64,000 nucleotides of DNA from CAZUDI01 sp964618975 (GTDB lineage: Bacteria; Desulfobacterota; Desulfomonilia; UBA1062). Below, piece by piece: positions 16,674 through 25,364 of this stretch (position 1 is its first letter; every line of letters starts with the position of its first letter). Below the pieces are notes generated by a model, which saw only the letters and a program-made list of their open reading frames with translations, was not told where the DNA came from and ran no database searches. The translations under genes were made by a program, and so were the position numbers. The stretch is from the NCBI GenBank assembly GCA_964618975.1, contig CAZUDI010000003.1, forward strand, positions 1-64,000, read 5' to 3'.

Positions 16674-17885
16674 CTAGACGTCATGCCGGCCGATGATGGC
16701 CACCGAGCAGACGTTCATCATGGGAAAGCCGCCCAGATTGTGGGTAAGCCCGATCTTGGGGTCCTTGAGCTGCCGCTCCCCAGCGCGCCCCAGGAGCTGC
16801 AGGTACATCTCGTAGAGCATGCGCAGGCCCGAGGCCCCGATGGGGTGCCCGAAACACTTCAGACCCCCGTCCACCTGGCAGGGCACCCCGCCGCCATCGA
16901 TGTCGTAGAAACCGTCCATTATATCCCGGGGCGCCTGGCCCCGCTCGGAGATGTGCAGGTCCTCCATGGTCACGAGCTCGGTGATGGAAAAGCAGTCGTG
17001 CACCTCCATCATGCTGATCTCGCTGCGCGGATCCCTGATGCCGGCCTCCTTGTAGGCCGCCGTGCTGGCCCGGGAGGCCGTGACGAAGTGGGCGCGGTCC
17101 CAGTTGTTGAACTGAAACTCCTCCCCGTTGCTCAGCGAAAGCTGCAGGGCCTTGACCGTGACATAGTCCTTTTTGCCCAAGCTCTTGGCGATCTCGGGGG
17201 TGGTCACGATGGCGCAGGCCGATCCGTCGCTCACCCCGCAACAGTCGAACAGCCCCAGGGGGTGGGCGATGACGGGGGCATTGAGCACCTGATCCTCGGT
17301 CACGGGCTTGCGCAGATGCGCCTTGGGGTTGCGGGAACCGTTGGCATGGCTCTTCACCGAGACGTGTGCCATGGCGCGCTTGACCTCGGCCATGTCGAAC
17401 CCGTACCTGGCCGCATAGCCGCTGGCCAGCATGGCGAAGCCGCCCGGCGCGGTCATATTGGGGAAGAACAGCGCGGTCAGCGTCCCCATAGCCGAGCTGA
17501 ACTCGGGCAGCCCCCCGTAGCCAATGTCCTTGAGTTTCTCCACCCCGATGGCCAGGGCGATATCATAGGCCCCCGAGGCCACGCCATAGACCGCGCCCCG
17601 GAAGGCCTCGGTGCCGCTGGCGCAGAAATTCTCCACGCGCGTGACCGAGATGTTCGGCAGCCGCAACGAGAGCGATGCCGGCAGGGCGCTCTTGCCCACA
17701 CTGATCTCGTCGAAACAGGTACCGAGCCAGGCCGCCTCGATGCGCCCCTTTTCGATGCCCGCATCCGCGATGGCCTCCTGGAAGGCCTCCACCATCAATT
17801 CGTCCGCCCCGGCATCCCAGCGCTCCCCGAAACGAGTGCAGCCCATACCGATGATCGCCACCTTGTCTCTGATCCCGCTGGCCAT
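16674..17885 (-). CDS. SCP2/SCPx-type thiolase
   Basis: A 403-residue thiolase of the sterol-carrier-protein-X type, which also includes the thiolase subunits that work with DUF35 proteins in archaea and BbsB of anaerobic toluene degradation. Catalytic C88 sits in ENFCASG, H296 in EVHDCFS, and C344/H347 in GGLKCFGHPIGASG. It would cleave a 3-oxoacyl-CoA. The next gene upstream encodes an HMG-CoA-synthase-like/DUF35 fusion that ends exactly where this gene begins, so the two proteins very likely form one complex. ATG at 17885 has GGAGGAGGTGC upstream. Confidence 0.9.
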   Translation of the reverse strand: MASGIRDKVAIIGMGCTRFGERWDAGADELMVEAFQEAIADAGIEKGRIEAAWLGTCFDEISVGKSALPASLSLRLPNISVTRVENFCASGTEAFRGAVYGVASGAYDIALAIGVEKLKDIGYGGLPEFSSAMGTLTALFFPNMTAPGGFAMLASGYAARYGFDMAEVKRAMAHVSVKSHANGSRNPKAHLRKPVTEDQVLNAPVIAHPLGLFDCCGVSDGSACAIVTTPEIAKSLGKKDYVTVKALQLSLSNGEEFQFNNWDRAHFVTASRASTAAYKEAGIRDPRSEISMMEVHDCFSITELVTMEDLHISERGQAPRDIMDGFYDIDGGGVPCQVDGGLKCFGHPIGASGLRMLYEMYLQLLGRAGERQLKDPKIGLTHNLGGFPMMNVCSVAIIGRHDV

Positions 17886-19349
17886 TTAAGCACCTCCTCC
17901 CAGCACGGGGACGGCCTTCCAGAAATAGCCCGTGAATCCCCGCTGCTCGTCATAGTGTCGCTTCCTGAAGGACAGCTTCACCTTCTGCCCCACCTGCACC
18001 TGACTCAGGTCGCAGTCGGTGAAATCCAGCAGGATGCGTCCGCCGCCGTCAAAGCCCACCATTCCGTAGACCGCCGGCGGATCGACGGAGGCTGCCAGCA
18101 TGTCACCGGTGAACATGAGGATCTCGCCCTTGAGACCGGCGAACTCGTATTCCGAGAAGTCGTGCGTGGCATGGCACTCCGGATTCACACACATGGAGGT
18201 GGGCGGGTATTGCGGGGTGCCGCAGCGGTTGCACTGCGCTCCCACCAGGCCCATGATCATTCGGCGATTGCGCCACAGGACCGTCAGCGAGGTGTTCGGA
18301 TTGGCCTCGCCCCGGATGCCCAAGTCGGCCGTGATCAGGTCCCTGAACTTGGAAAACTTCTGATAGCTGATCATCTCGGTGCGGTTGGCCAGCGACCCGG
18401 CGATGCCCTGCCGGGGAGAGAGCTCCTTGATCTTGGGCGTCACCGTGAAGGCCAGCACGTCGCATCCCTGACCGAAGCTCGCCATCAGGATCCGGTCGCC
18501 CGGGGCGGCCGTCTCCAGAGAAGCCGCCAGCATGACCAGTGGGTGCGCGGTGCCGGTGTCGCCGCAGAGGGCATGCAGGTTGTCCTGTACCCTGGAGGGG
18601 TCGATCCCCAGACTTTTGGCGATGGCGCGATGCGTACCGGTGAAGTAGCACGGGTAGATCACCTTGTCGAAGTCCCCGATCGCCATGCCGCTCTTGGCCA
18701 GGAAGCCCCTGATGGCCTCGGGAATGATCTTTCCGTAGCCCTCGTCACGCACCCAGCGCTCCTCCCAGCCATAGTCGAATTCCTTGCCCGAACCGCGGTA
18801 GTGGTCCACAAAATCACAGCTCATGGAAAAGGCCCCTGTGAACTCGGCGATGACTCCCTCCTGCCCGATGAGCACGGCCGCCGCCCCGTCGCCGTAGAAC
18901 ATCTCCAGCATGGTGGCCATTTTGGTCCCGCGCTGGTCGGAGGCCGCCACCAGGACGTTGCGCTTGCTGCCGGACTGGACCGCCTCTAAGGCCGCGATCA
19001 TGGCCGTGGTCCCGGACTTCAGGCTCGAACTGAAGTCGATGCCCGCAAAGCCCTTTTCGTTCAGATTCAGCGCCGTGGAAAGGATGCCGGCGTTGAGTCG
19101 GTCGTCGTACGGCAGCGTGGTGGAGGACAGATAGACCCCGTCCACGTCCGCACGCTCCTGACCGATCAGACAATCCTGGGACGCGGCCACCGCCATGCTG
19201 ATGGCGTCCTCGTCCCAGTTGGCCACGGCCTTCTCCCCCTGCGCCACGGCCATAATCACGGGGAAATACCAGGCCATATTCTGGACCACCGTCATACGGT
19301 TCAGCCGATAGCGGGGGATGTAGCCCCCATACGATACGATTCCTGCCAT
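17886..19349 (-). CDS. HMG-CoA-synthase-like protein fused to DUF35 zinc-ribbon/OB domain; catalytic Cys absent
   Basis: A 487-residue chain. Residues 1 to about 345 align with archaeal HMG-CoA synthase from its MVGIVGYGAYIPKYRI start onward (here MAGIVSYGGYIPRYRL). Residues about 365-487 are a DUF35 domain: zinc ribbon C373, C376, C387, C392, then an OB-fold. At the catalytic Cys site (archaeal EFACKAGT) this protein reads DFSSSLKSGT, so Leu110 or a Ser replaces Cys, and the HQPNGKF active-site His is replaced by YPCYFTG. I infer a non-catalytic or altered partner that scaffolds the adjacent thiolase. ATG at 19349 has AAAGGAGG ten bases upstream; the frame extends further to 19391 but overlaps the previous gene. 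Confidence 0.82.
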   Translation of the reverse strand: MAGIVSYGGYIPRYRLNRMTVVQNMAWYFPVIMAVAQGEKAVANWDEDAISMAVAASQDCLIGQERADVDGVYLSSTTLPYDDRLNAGILSTALNLNEKGFAGIDFSSSLKSGTTAMIAALEAVQSGSKRNVLVAASDQRGTKMATMLEMFYGDGAAAVLIGQEGVIAEFTGAFSMSCDFVDHYRGSGKEFDYGWEERWVRDEGYGKIIPEAIRGFLAKSGMAIGDFDKVIYPCYFTGTHRAIAKSLGIDPSRVQDNLHALCGDTGTAHPLVMLAASLETAAPGDRILMASFGQGCDVLAFTVTPKIKELSPRQGIAGSLANRTEMISYQKFSKFRDLITADLGIRGEANPNTSLTVLWRNRRMIMGLVGAQCNRCGTPQYPPTSMCVNPECHATHDFSEYEFAGLKGEILMFTGDMLAASVDPPAVYGMVGFDGGGRILLDFTDCDLSQVQVGQKVKLSFRKRHYDEQRGFTGYFWKAVPVLGGGA

Positions 19350-19371
19350 TGCTGATTCACCTCCTTTAAGC

Positions 19372-20577
19372 TCAGATATCAATCTCTCCAAAGATCCCCT
19401 GGGCCTTCAATGAATCTATCTCCTGCTCCCCATATCCGAGCGAGATCAGGATCTCCCGCGTGTGGCACCCCAGCTCGGTGCCCGTGTGCCGATATTGGGG
19501 CCTGAAGCCCGAAAACTTGATAGGCTGGGCGATCTGGGGGAGGGTGCCCCCGTTGGGCCCGGGCACATCCACCAACATCTCCCGCGCCTTGACCAGCTCG
19601 CTGGAGACGGCGTCGTTAAAGGAGAGCACCGGCTCCACGCAGGCGTCCACCTGCGCGAAGAGCTCCATCCACTCGTCCCGGGTCCTGCCCGCAATCACCT
19701 CCGCCACGCGCTCGCGCGCCCGATCGAGACGATCCGGCTGCATGACGCTGCCCTCGATCAGATCCTCAAGCCCCAGGGTCTCACAGAAGGCGGCAAAAAA
19801 CTGGGGCTCGAGACCGCCGAAGGCAAGGTATTTGCCGTCGGCCGTGCGGTAGAACCCGTAGAGGGATCCGCCATTGAGCACCTCGGTCTCGAAACCCGGC
19901 TCATCCTCGCCCGCCAGGGTCTTGATGGCACCTACCGCATGATACGGCAGCATCCCGTCGGTCATGGACACGTCGATGTGCTGGCCTTCCCCGGTCTGCA
20001 GGCGGTGGATGAGCGCCGCCAGGATCCCGATCACAGCATTGTTGGAACCGGAGGCCATGTCCGCCACCTGGATGCCCATGGCCACAGGTCCGCCCTCGCG
20101 GGTCCCGGAGTAGCTCATGACCCCCGCGAGCGCCAGGTAGTTGATGTCGTGTCCGGCCCGCTCGCGGTAGGGTCCGCTCTGTCCGTAACCCGTCAGCGAA
20201 CAGTAGATCAGCCCCGGCGCGATCCCGGAGAGACGCTCGTAGGACAGCCCCAGTCTCTCCATGACCCCCGGCCGGAACTGCTCGACCACCACATCAAAGC
20301 CCTGCTCCCGCATGAGCCGCTCGATGAGCAGGCGGCCCTGCTCCCTTTTCAGATCGAGGACCAGACAGCGCTTGTTGCGGCCCAGGTAGGCGTGCAGGCA
20401 GGAGACCTGGCCCGCAGCATCCACATAGGGGGGCATCATACGCGCCAGGTCCATGCGCGTGGGCGACTCGACCTTGAGCACCTCGGCGCCCAGGTCGGCC
20501 AACATGAGGGTCGCCACCGGCCCGGGCAGCAGGGAGGTGAAATCCAGAACCTTGAGTCCTGCCAGCAGCGCGGCCAT
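19372..20577 (-). CDS. CaiB/BaiF family protein, alpha-methylacyl-CoA racemase-like
   Basis: A 401-residue class III CoA-transferase family protein. The stretch GHDINYLALAG (H143, D144) and VADMASGS (D173) match the catalytic His and Asp region of bacterial alpha-methylacyl-CoA racemases better than formyl-CoA transferases, so epimerisation of a 2-methyl (or 2-substituted) acyl-CoA is the first guess; CoA transfer is the alternative. ATG at 20577 lies two bases after the stop of the acyl-CoA dehydrogenase gene. The open frame reaches back to 20985 but that part overlaps the dehydrogenase gene and is not real. Confidence 0.8.
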   Translation of the reverse strand: MAALLAGLKVLDFTSLLPGPVATLMLADLGAEVLKVESPTRMDLARMMPPYVDAAGQVSCLHAYLGRNKRCLVLDLKREQGRLLIERLMREQGFDVVVEQFRPGVMERLGLSYERLSGIAPGLIYCSLTGYGQSGPYRERAGHDINYLALAGVMSYSGTREGGPVAMGIQVADMASGSNNAVIGILAALIHRLQTGEGQHIDVSMTDGMLPYHAVGAIKTLAGEDEPGFETEVLNGGSLYGFYRTADGKYLAFGGLEPQFFAAFCETLGLEDLIEGSVMQPDRLDRARERVAEVIAGRTRDEWMELFAQVDACVEPVLSFNDAVSSELVKAREMLVDVPGPNGGTLPQIAQPIKFSGFRPQYRHTGTELGCHTREILISLGYGEQEIDSLKAQGIFGEIDI

Positions 20578-20579
20578 GG

Positions 20580-21731
20580 CTACAGCCCCAGGTGCCGGGA
20601 AATGATGAGCAGCATGATCTCGGAGGTGCCGGCATAGATGGTCTGCACCCTGGCGTCCCGGAAGGCTCGCGCGATGGGGTACTCCTCCATGTAGCCATAG
20701 CCCCCGTGGAACTGCACACACTGGCCCACCACACGGTTGAGCATCTCGCAGATCCAGTATTTGGCCATGGAGGCCTGCTTGACGACCTCGCGTCCCTGCA
20801 TGTGATCGATGATCAGCTTGTCCAGAAAGGTGCGGCCGATCTCCACCTCGGTGGCCATCTTGGCCAGTTCGAAGGCAATGTACTGGAAGCGGCTGATGGA
20901 GCGTCCGAAGGCCTCGCGCGTCTTGGTGTACTCGATCGTCATACGCAGGGCCACTTCCACGCCCGCCTGGGAGCCCATGGCGCACACGATGCGCTCCTGC
21001 TGGAGCTTCTCCATCAGGTAGTAAAACCCGCGGCCTTCCTCGCCCAGGAGGTTGGCGGCCGGGACCCGGCAGTCCACAAAGGCCATCTCGGCCGTGTCCT
21101 GCGAGTGCAGGCCGATCTTATCGAGCTTGCGGCCCTTTTCGAACCCGGGCGTGCCGTCCTCCACCACGATCAGCGAGATGCCGTTGTAGGGCGAATCCGC
21201 CTGCGGATTGGTGACACAGGCCACCACCACCAGGTCACACAGCAGCCCGTTGGAGATGAAGGTCTTCTGCCCGTTGAGGATGTAGTCATCGCCTTCTGGC
21301 ACCGCGGTGGTGCGCATGGCCGCCAGGTCGGAGCCGGTGCCCGGCTCGGTCATGGCCACGGCCGTGATGATGTCACCGGAAACACAACCGGGCAGCCAGC
21401 GCCGCTTCTGCTCCGCATTGCCGAAGGTGGCCAGATAGGGCACCACCACATCGGCGTGCAGCGGGATGAAGAACCCACCGATCCCGGTCTTGGCCAGTTC
21501 CTCGCAGATGATCAGGGAGTAGAGAAAATCCGCCCCCACCCCGCCGTACTCCTCGGGCAGCCACGGGCACAGGAAGCCCTGGTCGCCGAACCTCTTCCAG
21601 GCCTCCCGGGGCACAATGCCGTCGAGCTCCCACTGGTCGCCGAAGGGGGTGACCTCCTTCTCGAAATAGCGCCTCAGCGACTCGCGGAAGAGCTGGTGCT
21701 CTTCGGTATAATACGCATCGAGCAACGCCAT
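20580..21731 (-). CDS. Acyl-CoA dehydrogenase
   Basis: A 383-residue acyl-CoA dehydrogenase. The FAD/substrate motif AMTEPGTGSDL is at 126-136 and FISN at 158-161. At the MCAD-type catalytic Glu position it reads IYAGTSEIM, so Glu is replaced by Ala; instead E246 in LQQERIV sits where isovaleryl-CoA and long-chain dehydrogenases keep their catalytic base. That makes it an IVD/LCAD-like enzyme, fitting a branched or bulky substrate. ATG at 21731 has AAGGAGG five bases upstream. It is the first gene of the minus operon running to 12139, under the promoter at 21798-21827. Confidence 0.88.
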   Translation of the reverse strand: MALLDAYYTEEHQLFRESLRRYFEKEVTPFGDQWELDGIVPREAWKRFGDQGFLCPWLPEEYGGVGADFLYSLIICEELAKTGIGGFFIPLHADVVVPYLATFGNAEQKRRWLPGCVSGDIITAVAMTEPGTGSDLAAMRTTAVPEGDDYILNGQKTFISNGLLCDLVVVACVTNPQADSPYNGISLIVVEDGTPGFEKGRKLDKIGLHSQDTAEMAFVDCRVPAANLLGEEGRGFYYLMEKLQQERIVCAMGSQAGVEVALRMTIEYTKTREAFGRSISRFQYIAFELAKMATEVEIGRTFLDKLIIDHMQGREVVKQASMAKYWICEMLNRVVGQCVQFHGGYGYMEEYPIARAFRDARVQTIYAGTSEIMLLIISRHLGL

Positions 21732-21797
21732 ACGACCTCCTTTCTCAGTTGATCCATTGCATTAAAAAAAGACAACCCACGTTATCTTCTTGAAATA

Positions 21798-21827
21798 AGC
21801 ATACGCTCCCCCAGGGCTGCCTGTCAA
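21798..21827 (-). promoter_or_regulatory. Sigma70-type promoter of the minus beta-oxidation operon
   Basis: On the minus strand TTGACA (21827-21822), an 18-base spacer and TATGCT (21803-21798). An inverted repeat ATGTA-9-TACAT at 21835-21853 lies directly upstream of the -35 box. Confidence 0.55.
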
Positions 21828-21834
21828 CATTTTT

Positions 21835-21853
21835 ATGTATGTTTGTATTACAT
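21835..21853. promoter_or_regulatory. Candidate shared operator, copy 1
   Basis: ATGTATGTTTGTATTACAT, an imperfect palindrome next to the minus promoter. Related TTTGTATGT sequences occur at 22081-22103 by the plus promoter and at 34661-34689 by the ligase promoter. The remaining DNA between these sites (21854-22080) is GC-rich with no gene. Confidence 0.4.
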
Positions 21854-22080
21854 TTATACCTGCTTATGTCTTATGTCGCAGGTTTTTGTGGCGATTTCAG
21901 GGTAGCGATCACGCCTGCCGGCGTTCGCCCGGCCCCGTTGGGGATTCTCCCTGGCACAAGCGGGGAGGACCTCCCCGTACCCTCTCCGGAATCCCGTCGG
22001 AAAGACGCGGGACATCCCGGCCTGAGAAAAACCATCGACGCGGGCAGAGCTGGATAGAGGCCGGCCTCGTTATTGTTTAA

Positions 22081-22103
22081 ATATGTTTGTATGTTTATCA
22101 TAT
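22081..22103. promoter_or_regulatory. Candidate shared operator, copy 2
   Basis: Begins ATATGTTTGTATGTTTATC and ends CATAT, 25 bases upstream of the -35 box of the plus operon. It shares the core TTTGTATGT with the sites at 21835 and 34661. Confidence 0.4.
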
Positions 22104-22127
22104 ATTATTAACTGATGGCTTTACGTA

Positions 22128-22155
22128 TTGACAATTTTTATTGCTATACTATATT
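22128..22155 (+). promoter_or_regulatory. Sigma70-type promoter of the acyl-CoA dehydrogenase/reductase operon
   Basis: TTGACA (22128-22133), 16 bases, TATATT (22150-22155) in an AT-rich stretch. The first gene starts about 140 bases downstream. Confidence 0.6.
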
Positions 22156-22303
22156 ATCATATTACCAACCATATCCGCCCCCCCCTGCGAGGACACCCTT
22201 GCCACTTGGCGGATGATTGACGGGGCGGCACAGGGCTTGAGTGTCGTGCCGCAAGAGGCACCTTTGATATGTGATCATGCTCTATGAAGGAGGTCGCTGA
22301 ACG

Positions 22304-23530
22304 ATGCGAGGGCCATTCCGAGGGGTCTTTCCCTATCCGCTTTCCTGGCTGAATGACGGGGCCCAGGAGATTGCGGCCAGCATCGGCCGCTGGGCCGACG
22401 AGGAACTCATCGCCCACCGCCTCGAGCACCGGGAGGACCTCGAGCACCAGATGCAGGCCCTGACGGTCCTCTGTCGCACGCTCGGCCTGGACACCTTTGT
22501 CTGGTCGCCAGCGGAGGAGGGCTTCGTCTTTCCCGCGGTCTCTTCCACCCTGGTGCGGGTCTATGAGGAGGTCGCCCGCGGCGACCCCGGGGTGGCCTTC
22601 ATCTCGGCCATGAAGACGGCGCTCATCGCCGCGCTTACCCAGGAGGGGCTCCTGGGAGCGGCAGTCCGGAGTGTGCTGCAGCCCGTCTTCGAGCAGACCC
22701 CCCCGGGGCTCATCGCGCTCGTGCTGCCCGGGCTGGGCGATACGGGTCGCCATCCCGGCACGCTGGTTTGGGGCCGCGAGTTGTGCGCCGGGGTGCTTCG
22801 CCAGGGCGAGACCTGGGTCCTGAACGCCCGGGGTGTGCGCCCCCTGAACTCGGGTTACAACGCGGGCCTCTATGCCATCGTGGCCACGCTTGAGGAAGGC
22901 CTGTGCCTGGCGCTGGTCCCGGCCACAAGCCCGGGCCTGAAGAGAGGCGCCGCTCTCAAGACCACGGGGCTGCATGCAAGCCGCAATGCGGACATCGATC
23001 TGGTCGATGTTTCCCTCCCCGACGCGCAGGTCATCCCCCTCGACCCTCAGGCCCATGGGCGCCTTCTGACCTGGATCGACCTGTTTATCGGCGCCATCGC
23101 CGTGGGCTCGGCCATGGATGTCTTCCGCATTGTGGGCAACTGGGCCGAGAATCGCATCATCAAGACCGGGGGTCTCCTGAAGGACAACCCCATGGATGCC
23201 GCCGTGCTGGCCCAGGTGGCCATGGACATCATGAACACGCGCCTCCTGGTGCACAGCCTGGCCCGGGCTGTGGCCCATCCGGAGGAGTTCGGCCTTGAAG
23301 ATGCGCACCTGCTCTTCATCCTGTCGGAATCCATCGTCTTCCAGGTTGCGCAGCAGTGCATGCATGCCGTCGACCGGACCATGGAGCTGATGGGGTCGGC
23401 CGGCTATGCCAAGGAGTGGAACGTGGAGAAACACTGGCGGGACATCCGGACCCTGATGGTCACGCTCGGGGGGCGGGTGCCCCTGGAGATGGACGTGGCG
23501 CGGGCCTTTTACGGCTCCGAGGGCCTCTGA
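22304..23530 (+). CDS. Acyl-CoA dehydrogenase-like protein lacking catalytic Glu (subunit 1 of a pair)
   Basis: A 408-residue divergent acyl-CoA dehydrogenase fold protein. Its C-terminal part (NVEKHWRDIRTLMVTLGGRV) lines up with the next gene product (DIEKHWRDIKMIQLWEGGKQ), but the catalytic Glu of that protein is Leu388 here, and the TEPxGGSD flavin motif is replaced by LVLPGLGD. By analogy with alpha2beta2 acyl-CoA dehydrogenases such as ChsE1-ChsE2, I infer a non-catalytic partner that forms half of each active site. ATG at 22304 has AAGGAGG about 10 bases upstream. First gene of the plus operon. Confidence 0.82.
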   Translation: MRGPFRGVFPYPLSWLNDGAQEIAASIGRWADEELIAHRLEHREDLEHQMQALTVLCRTLGLDTFVWSPAEEGFVFPAVSSTLVRVYEEVARGDPGVAFISAMKTALIAALTQEGLLGAAVRSVLQPVFEQTPPGLIALVLPGLGDTGRHPGTLVWGRELCAGVLRQGETWVLNARGVRPLNSGYNAGLYAIVATLEEGLCLALVPATSPGLKRGAALKTTGLHASRNADIDLVDVSLPDAQVIPLDPQAHGRLLTWIDLFIGAIAVGSAMDVFRIVGNWAENRIIKTGGLLKDNPMDAAVLAQVAMDIMNTRLLVHSLARAVAHPEEFGLEDAHLLFILSESIVFQVAQQCMHAVDRTMELMGSAGYAKEWNVEKHWRDIRTLMVTLGGRVPLEMDVARAFYGSEGL

Positions 23531-23577
23531 CCGGCAGACAGTTGCCGACATAGCCTGCCGACAGAAGAGGAGATACG

Positions 23578-24834
23578 ATGAGGAAATCCGATATCTTCGC
23601 CGACCACCGGGCCTATCCTGCGCACCTTGTCCGCACCGTCATCCGCGAGTGGGTGAGCACCTGTGTCATGCCCTACCGCCGGCTCTACGACGATCCCGGG
23701 CATGCCGCCGGGCACATCGAGGAGGCACTCAAGGTGCTCATGGTGGACTATGGGCTGCAGAAGGTCTTTATCCCGGCCGAGTTCGGCGGCTGGTCGGTGG
23801 GCAATCTGGGGAATCTCGGCACCTATGCCGTGTGCATCTTCGAGGAGATCGCCCGCGGTGATCCCGGCATCGCCATCGCCTTCGGCGCCGGCTTCTGGTG
23901 TCTGATGCCCATCGCCTACCGCCCCCACGTCAACCGGCGCCTGTGCCGGGAGTTCGCCCCCTGGTTCACCGCGAAGGACTCTCCCTTTTTCGGGGGATTC
24001 TTCATGACCGAGCCCCAGGGCGGCTCCGACATCGAAAACCTCGAGCTGCTGCACGGCCGAACCATCAGGACCACCGCCGTGCGCGACGGCGACGACTGGG
24101 TCATCAACGGCCACAAGCTCTGGCCCAGCAACTCCGGCGGGGTGGCCGACCTCCACTGTGTCGTCTGCACCACACGGCCCGGCTCCACGGACGAAGACGA
24201 CATCGCGCTCATCTATGTACCGGACGACACCCCCGGCGTCACCCAGGGCAACCCATACGAGATGGCCGGCATGTGCGCGGACAAGAACAGCGATGTCTGG
24301 TACGACAACGTGCGCGTGCCGTCCTGGTACCGCGCCTGGGGTCCGGGCCGGGACGCCGTGTGCTTCAAGGAGGTCATGGTGATGGGCATGCTGACCGCGG
24401 CCTTCAATATCGGGGCCGTGCTGGATGTGTATGAGACCCTCGCTGACTTCTGCGCACGCAAGACCCTCAACGGCCGGCCGCTCAAGGAACACGACGCCAT
24501 CGCCGCCGAGCTGGCCGAGATCCTGGCCGGGATCGAGGTCTGTCGCATGGCGGTCTACCGCCTGGCCGCCATCCTCGACCGCCCCGACCTCTATGGCCCG
24601 CGCTGGTCCCCGGAGGTCATCGCCAAGGCCCGGCTGGTCAAGTTCTTCGTGGCCGACCGCACCCTGGCCGACTGTCAGCGTGCCATGGATATCCTCGGAA
24701 ACTATGGCGCGGACCGCGAGTGGGACATCGAGAAGCACTGGCGCGATATCAAGATGATCCAGCTGTGGGAAGGCGGCAAGCAACTCTCACAGATCGACGG
24801 CATGCGCCCCTTCTTCGACTGCCGGACCCTGTAG
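23578..24834 (+). CDS. Acyl-CoA dehydrogenase (catalytic subunit 2 of a pair)
   Basis: A 418-residue acyl-CoA dehydrogenase. The flavin/substrate motif FMTEPQGGSD is intact and the catalytic base is most likely E398 in QLWEGGKQ. It is a paralogue of the preceding gene product, 47 bases upstream, which has lost this Glu. The two probably assemble into a heteromer that dehydrogenates a large or cyclic acyl-CoA. ATG at 23578 has GAGGAG upstream. The next gene, of unknown function, begins 9 bases after the stop. Confidence 0.87.
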   Translation: MRKSDIFADHRAYPAHLVRTVIREWVSTCVMPYRRLYDDPGHAAGHIEEALKVLMVDYGLQKVFIPAEFGGWSVGNLGNLGTYAVCIFEEIARGDPGIAIAFGAGFWCLMPIAYRPHVNRRLCREFAPWFTAKDSPFFGGFFMTEPQGGSDIENLELLHGRTIRTTAVRDGDDWVINGHKLWPSNSGGVADLHCVVCTTRPGSTDEDDIALIYVPDDTPGVTQGNPYEMAGMCADKNSDVWYDNVRVPSWYRAWGPGRDAVCFKEVMVMGMLTAAFNIGAVLDVYETLADFCARKTLNGRPLKEHDAIAAELAEILAGIEVCRMAVYRLAAILDRPDLYGPRWSPEVIAKARLVKFFVADRTLADCQRAMDILGNYGADREWDIEKHWRDIKMIQLWEGGKQLSQIDGMRPFFDCRTL

Positions 24835-24843
24835 GGGATGACC

Positions 24844-25300
24844 ATGCCGACCGAACCCGTCCAAAGCGACCTCGGCCTCCTCGATGCCCTGGCCCGCATC
24901 TCGGCCGCCCTGATCCGCAAGCCCGCCTTCAGGAAGACCTGTGGCTCCCTGCTCAGGGGCATCGATCCCCAGGCGGCCCCCGCGCTGGTCAGGACACTCC
25001 TGTGGGAGGACGTGGGGCTGGTGCTCGAGGTAGCCGATGCCCTCCCCTCCCTGGTCAATGCCGGCATCTGGACGCTTCGGGAACTCCTCGACCAGATCGG
25101 CCGATTCCCCCCCGCCCTGCTGCAGCGCTTCGCCGGGGCCCTGGCAAGCGAAATCGACCGGCAGGGTCTCCACCAGGCCCTGCAGGACCTCGCGGACCTC
25201 GGGCAGATGCTGGCCCCGGAATTCACCCGCATACCCGCTTCCTCGCCGCTCCGCCTTGATTTGGATCAACAAAATCACCAACGAATAAAAAAACGGCGAA
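24844..25300 (+). CDS. Helical-repeat protein A, unrecognised family (cut by scaffold gap)
   Basis: I do not recognise this family. About 130 residues of high-GC coding sequence are followed by an AT-rich tail running into the N gap. It has one helical module: LLWEDVGLVLEVADALPSL, a Leu-rich helix, FPPALLQRF and EIDRQGL. The same module occurs in the proteins encoded at 25431-26150 and 26147-27670. No signal peptide, membrane segment or Cys motif is visible, so it is probably a soluble all-alpha protein. ATG at 24844 is six bases after AGGGG; ATG at 24838 is also in frame. It is linked to the upstream dehydrogenase gene by 9 bases. The true C-terminus is unknown. Confidence 0.65.
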
Positions 25301-25310
25301 NNNNNNNNNN
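25301..25310. other. Scaffold gap (10 N) inside AT-rich insert
   Basis: Ten N lie in about 180 bases of AT-rich, non-coding sequence (about 25250-25420) that interrupts otherwise GC-rich coding DNA. The true gap length is unknown; an unassembled repetitive mobile element would explain both the break and the change in base composition. Confidence 0.6.
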
Positions 25311-25364
25311 GGAATGAGTGTTACTGTTAATTTTCTAACAGATCAATAAGCTTAATATATGCGC

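Noticed and set aside
16563..18989. 808-residue plus-strand frame over the thiolase and HMG-CoA-synthase-like genes
   Set aside because: Antisense shadow of well-supported minus-strand genes with intact motifs.
19372..20985. Longer start of the racemase-like protein at 20985
   Set aside because: The extra part overlaps the acyl-CoA dehydrogenase gene by 400 bases and has no family similarity; ATG 20577 fits the family start.
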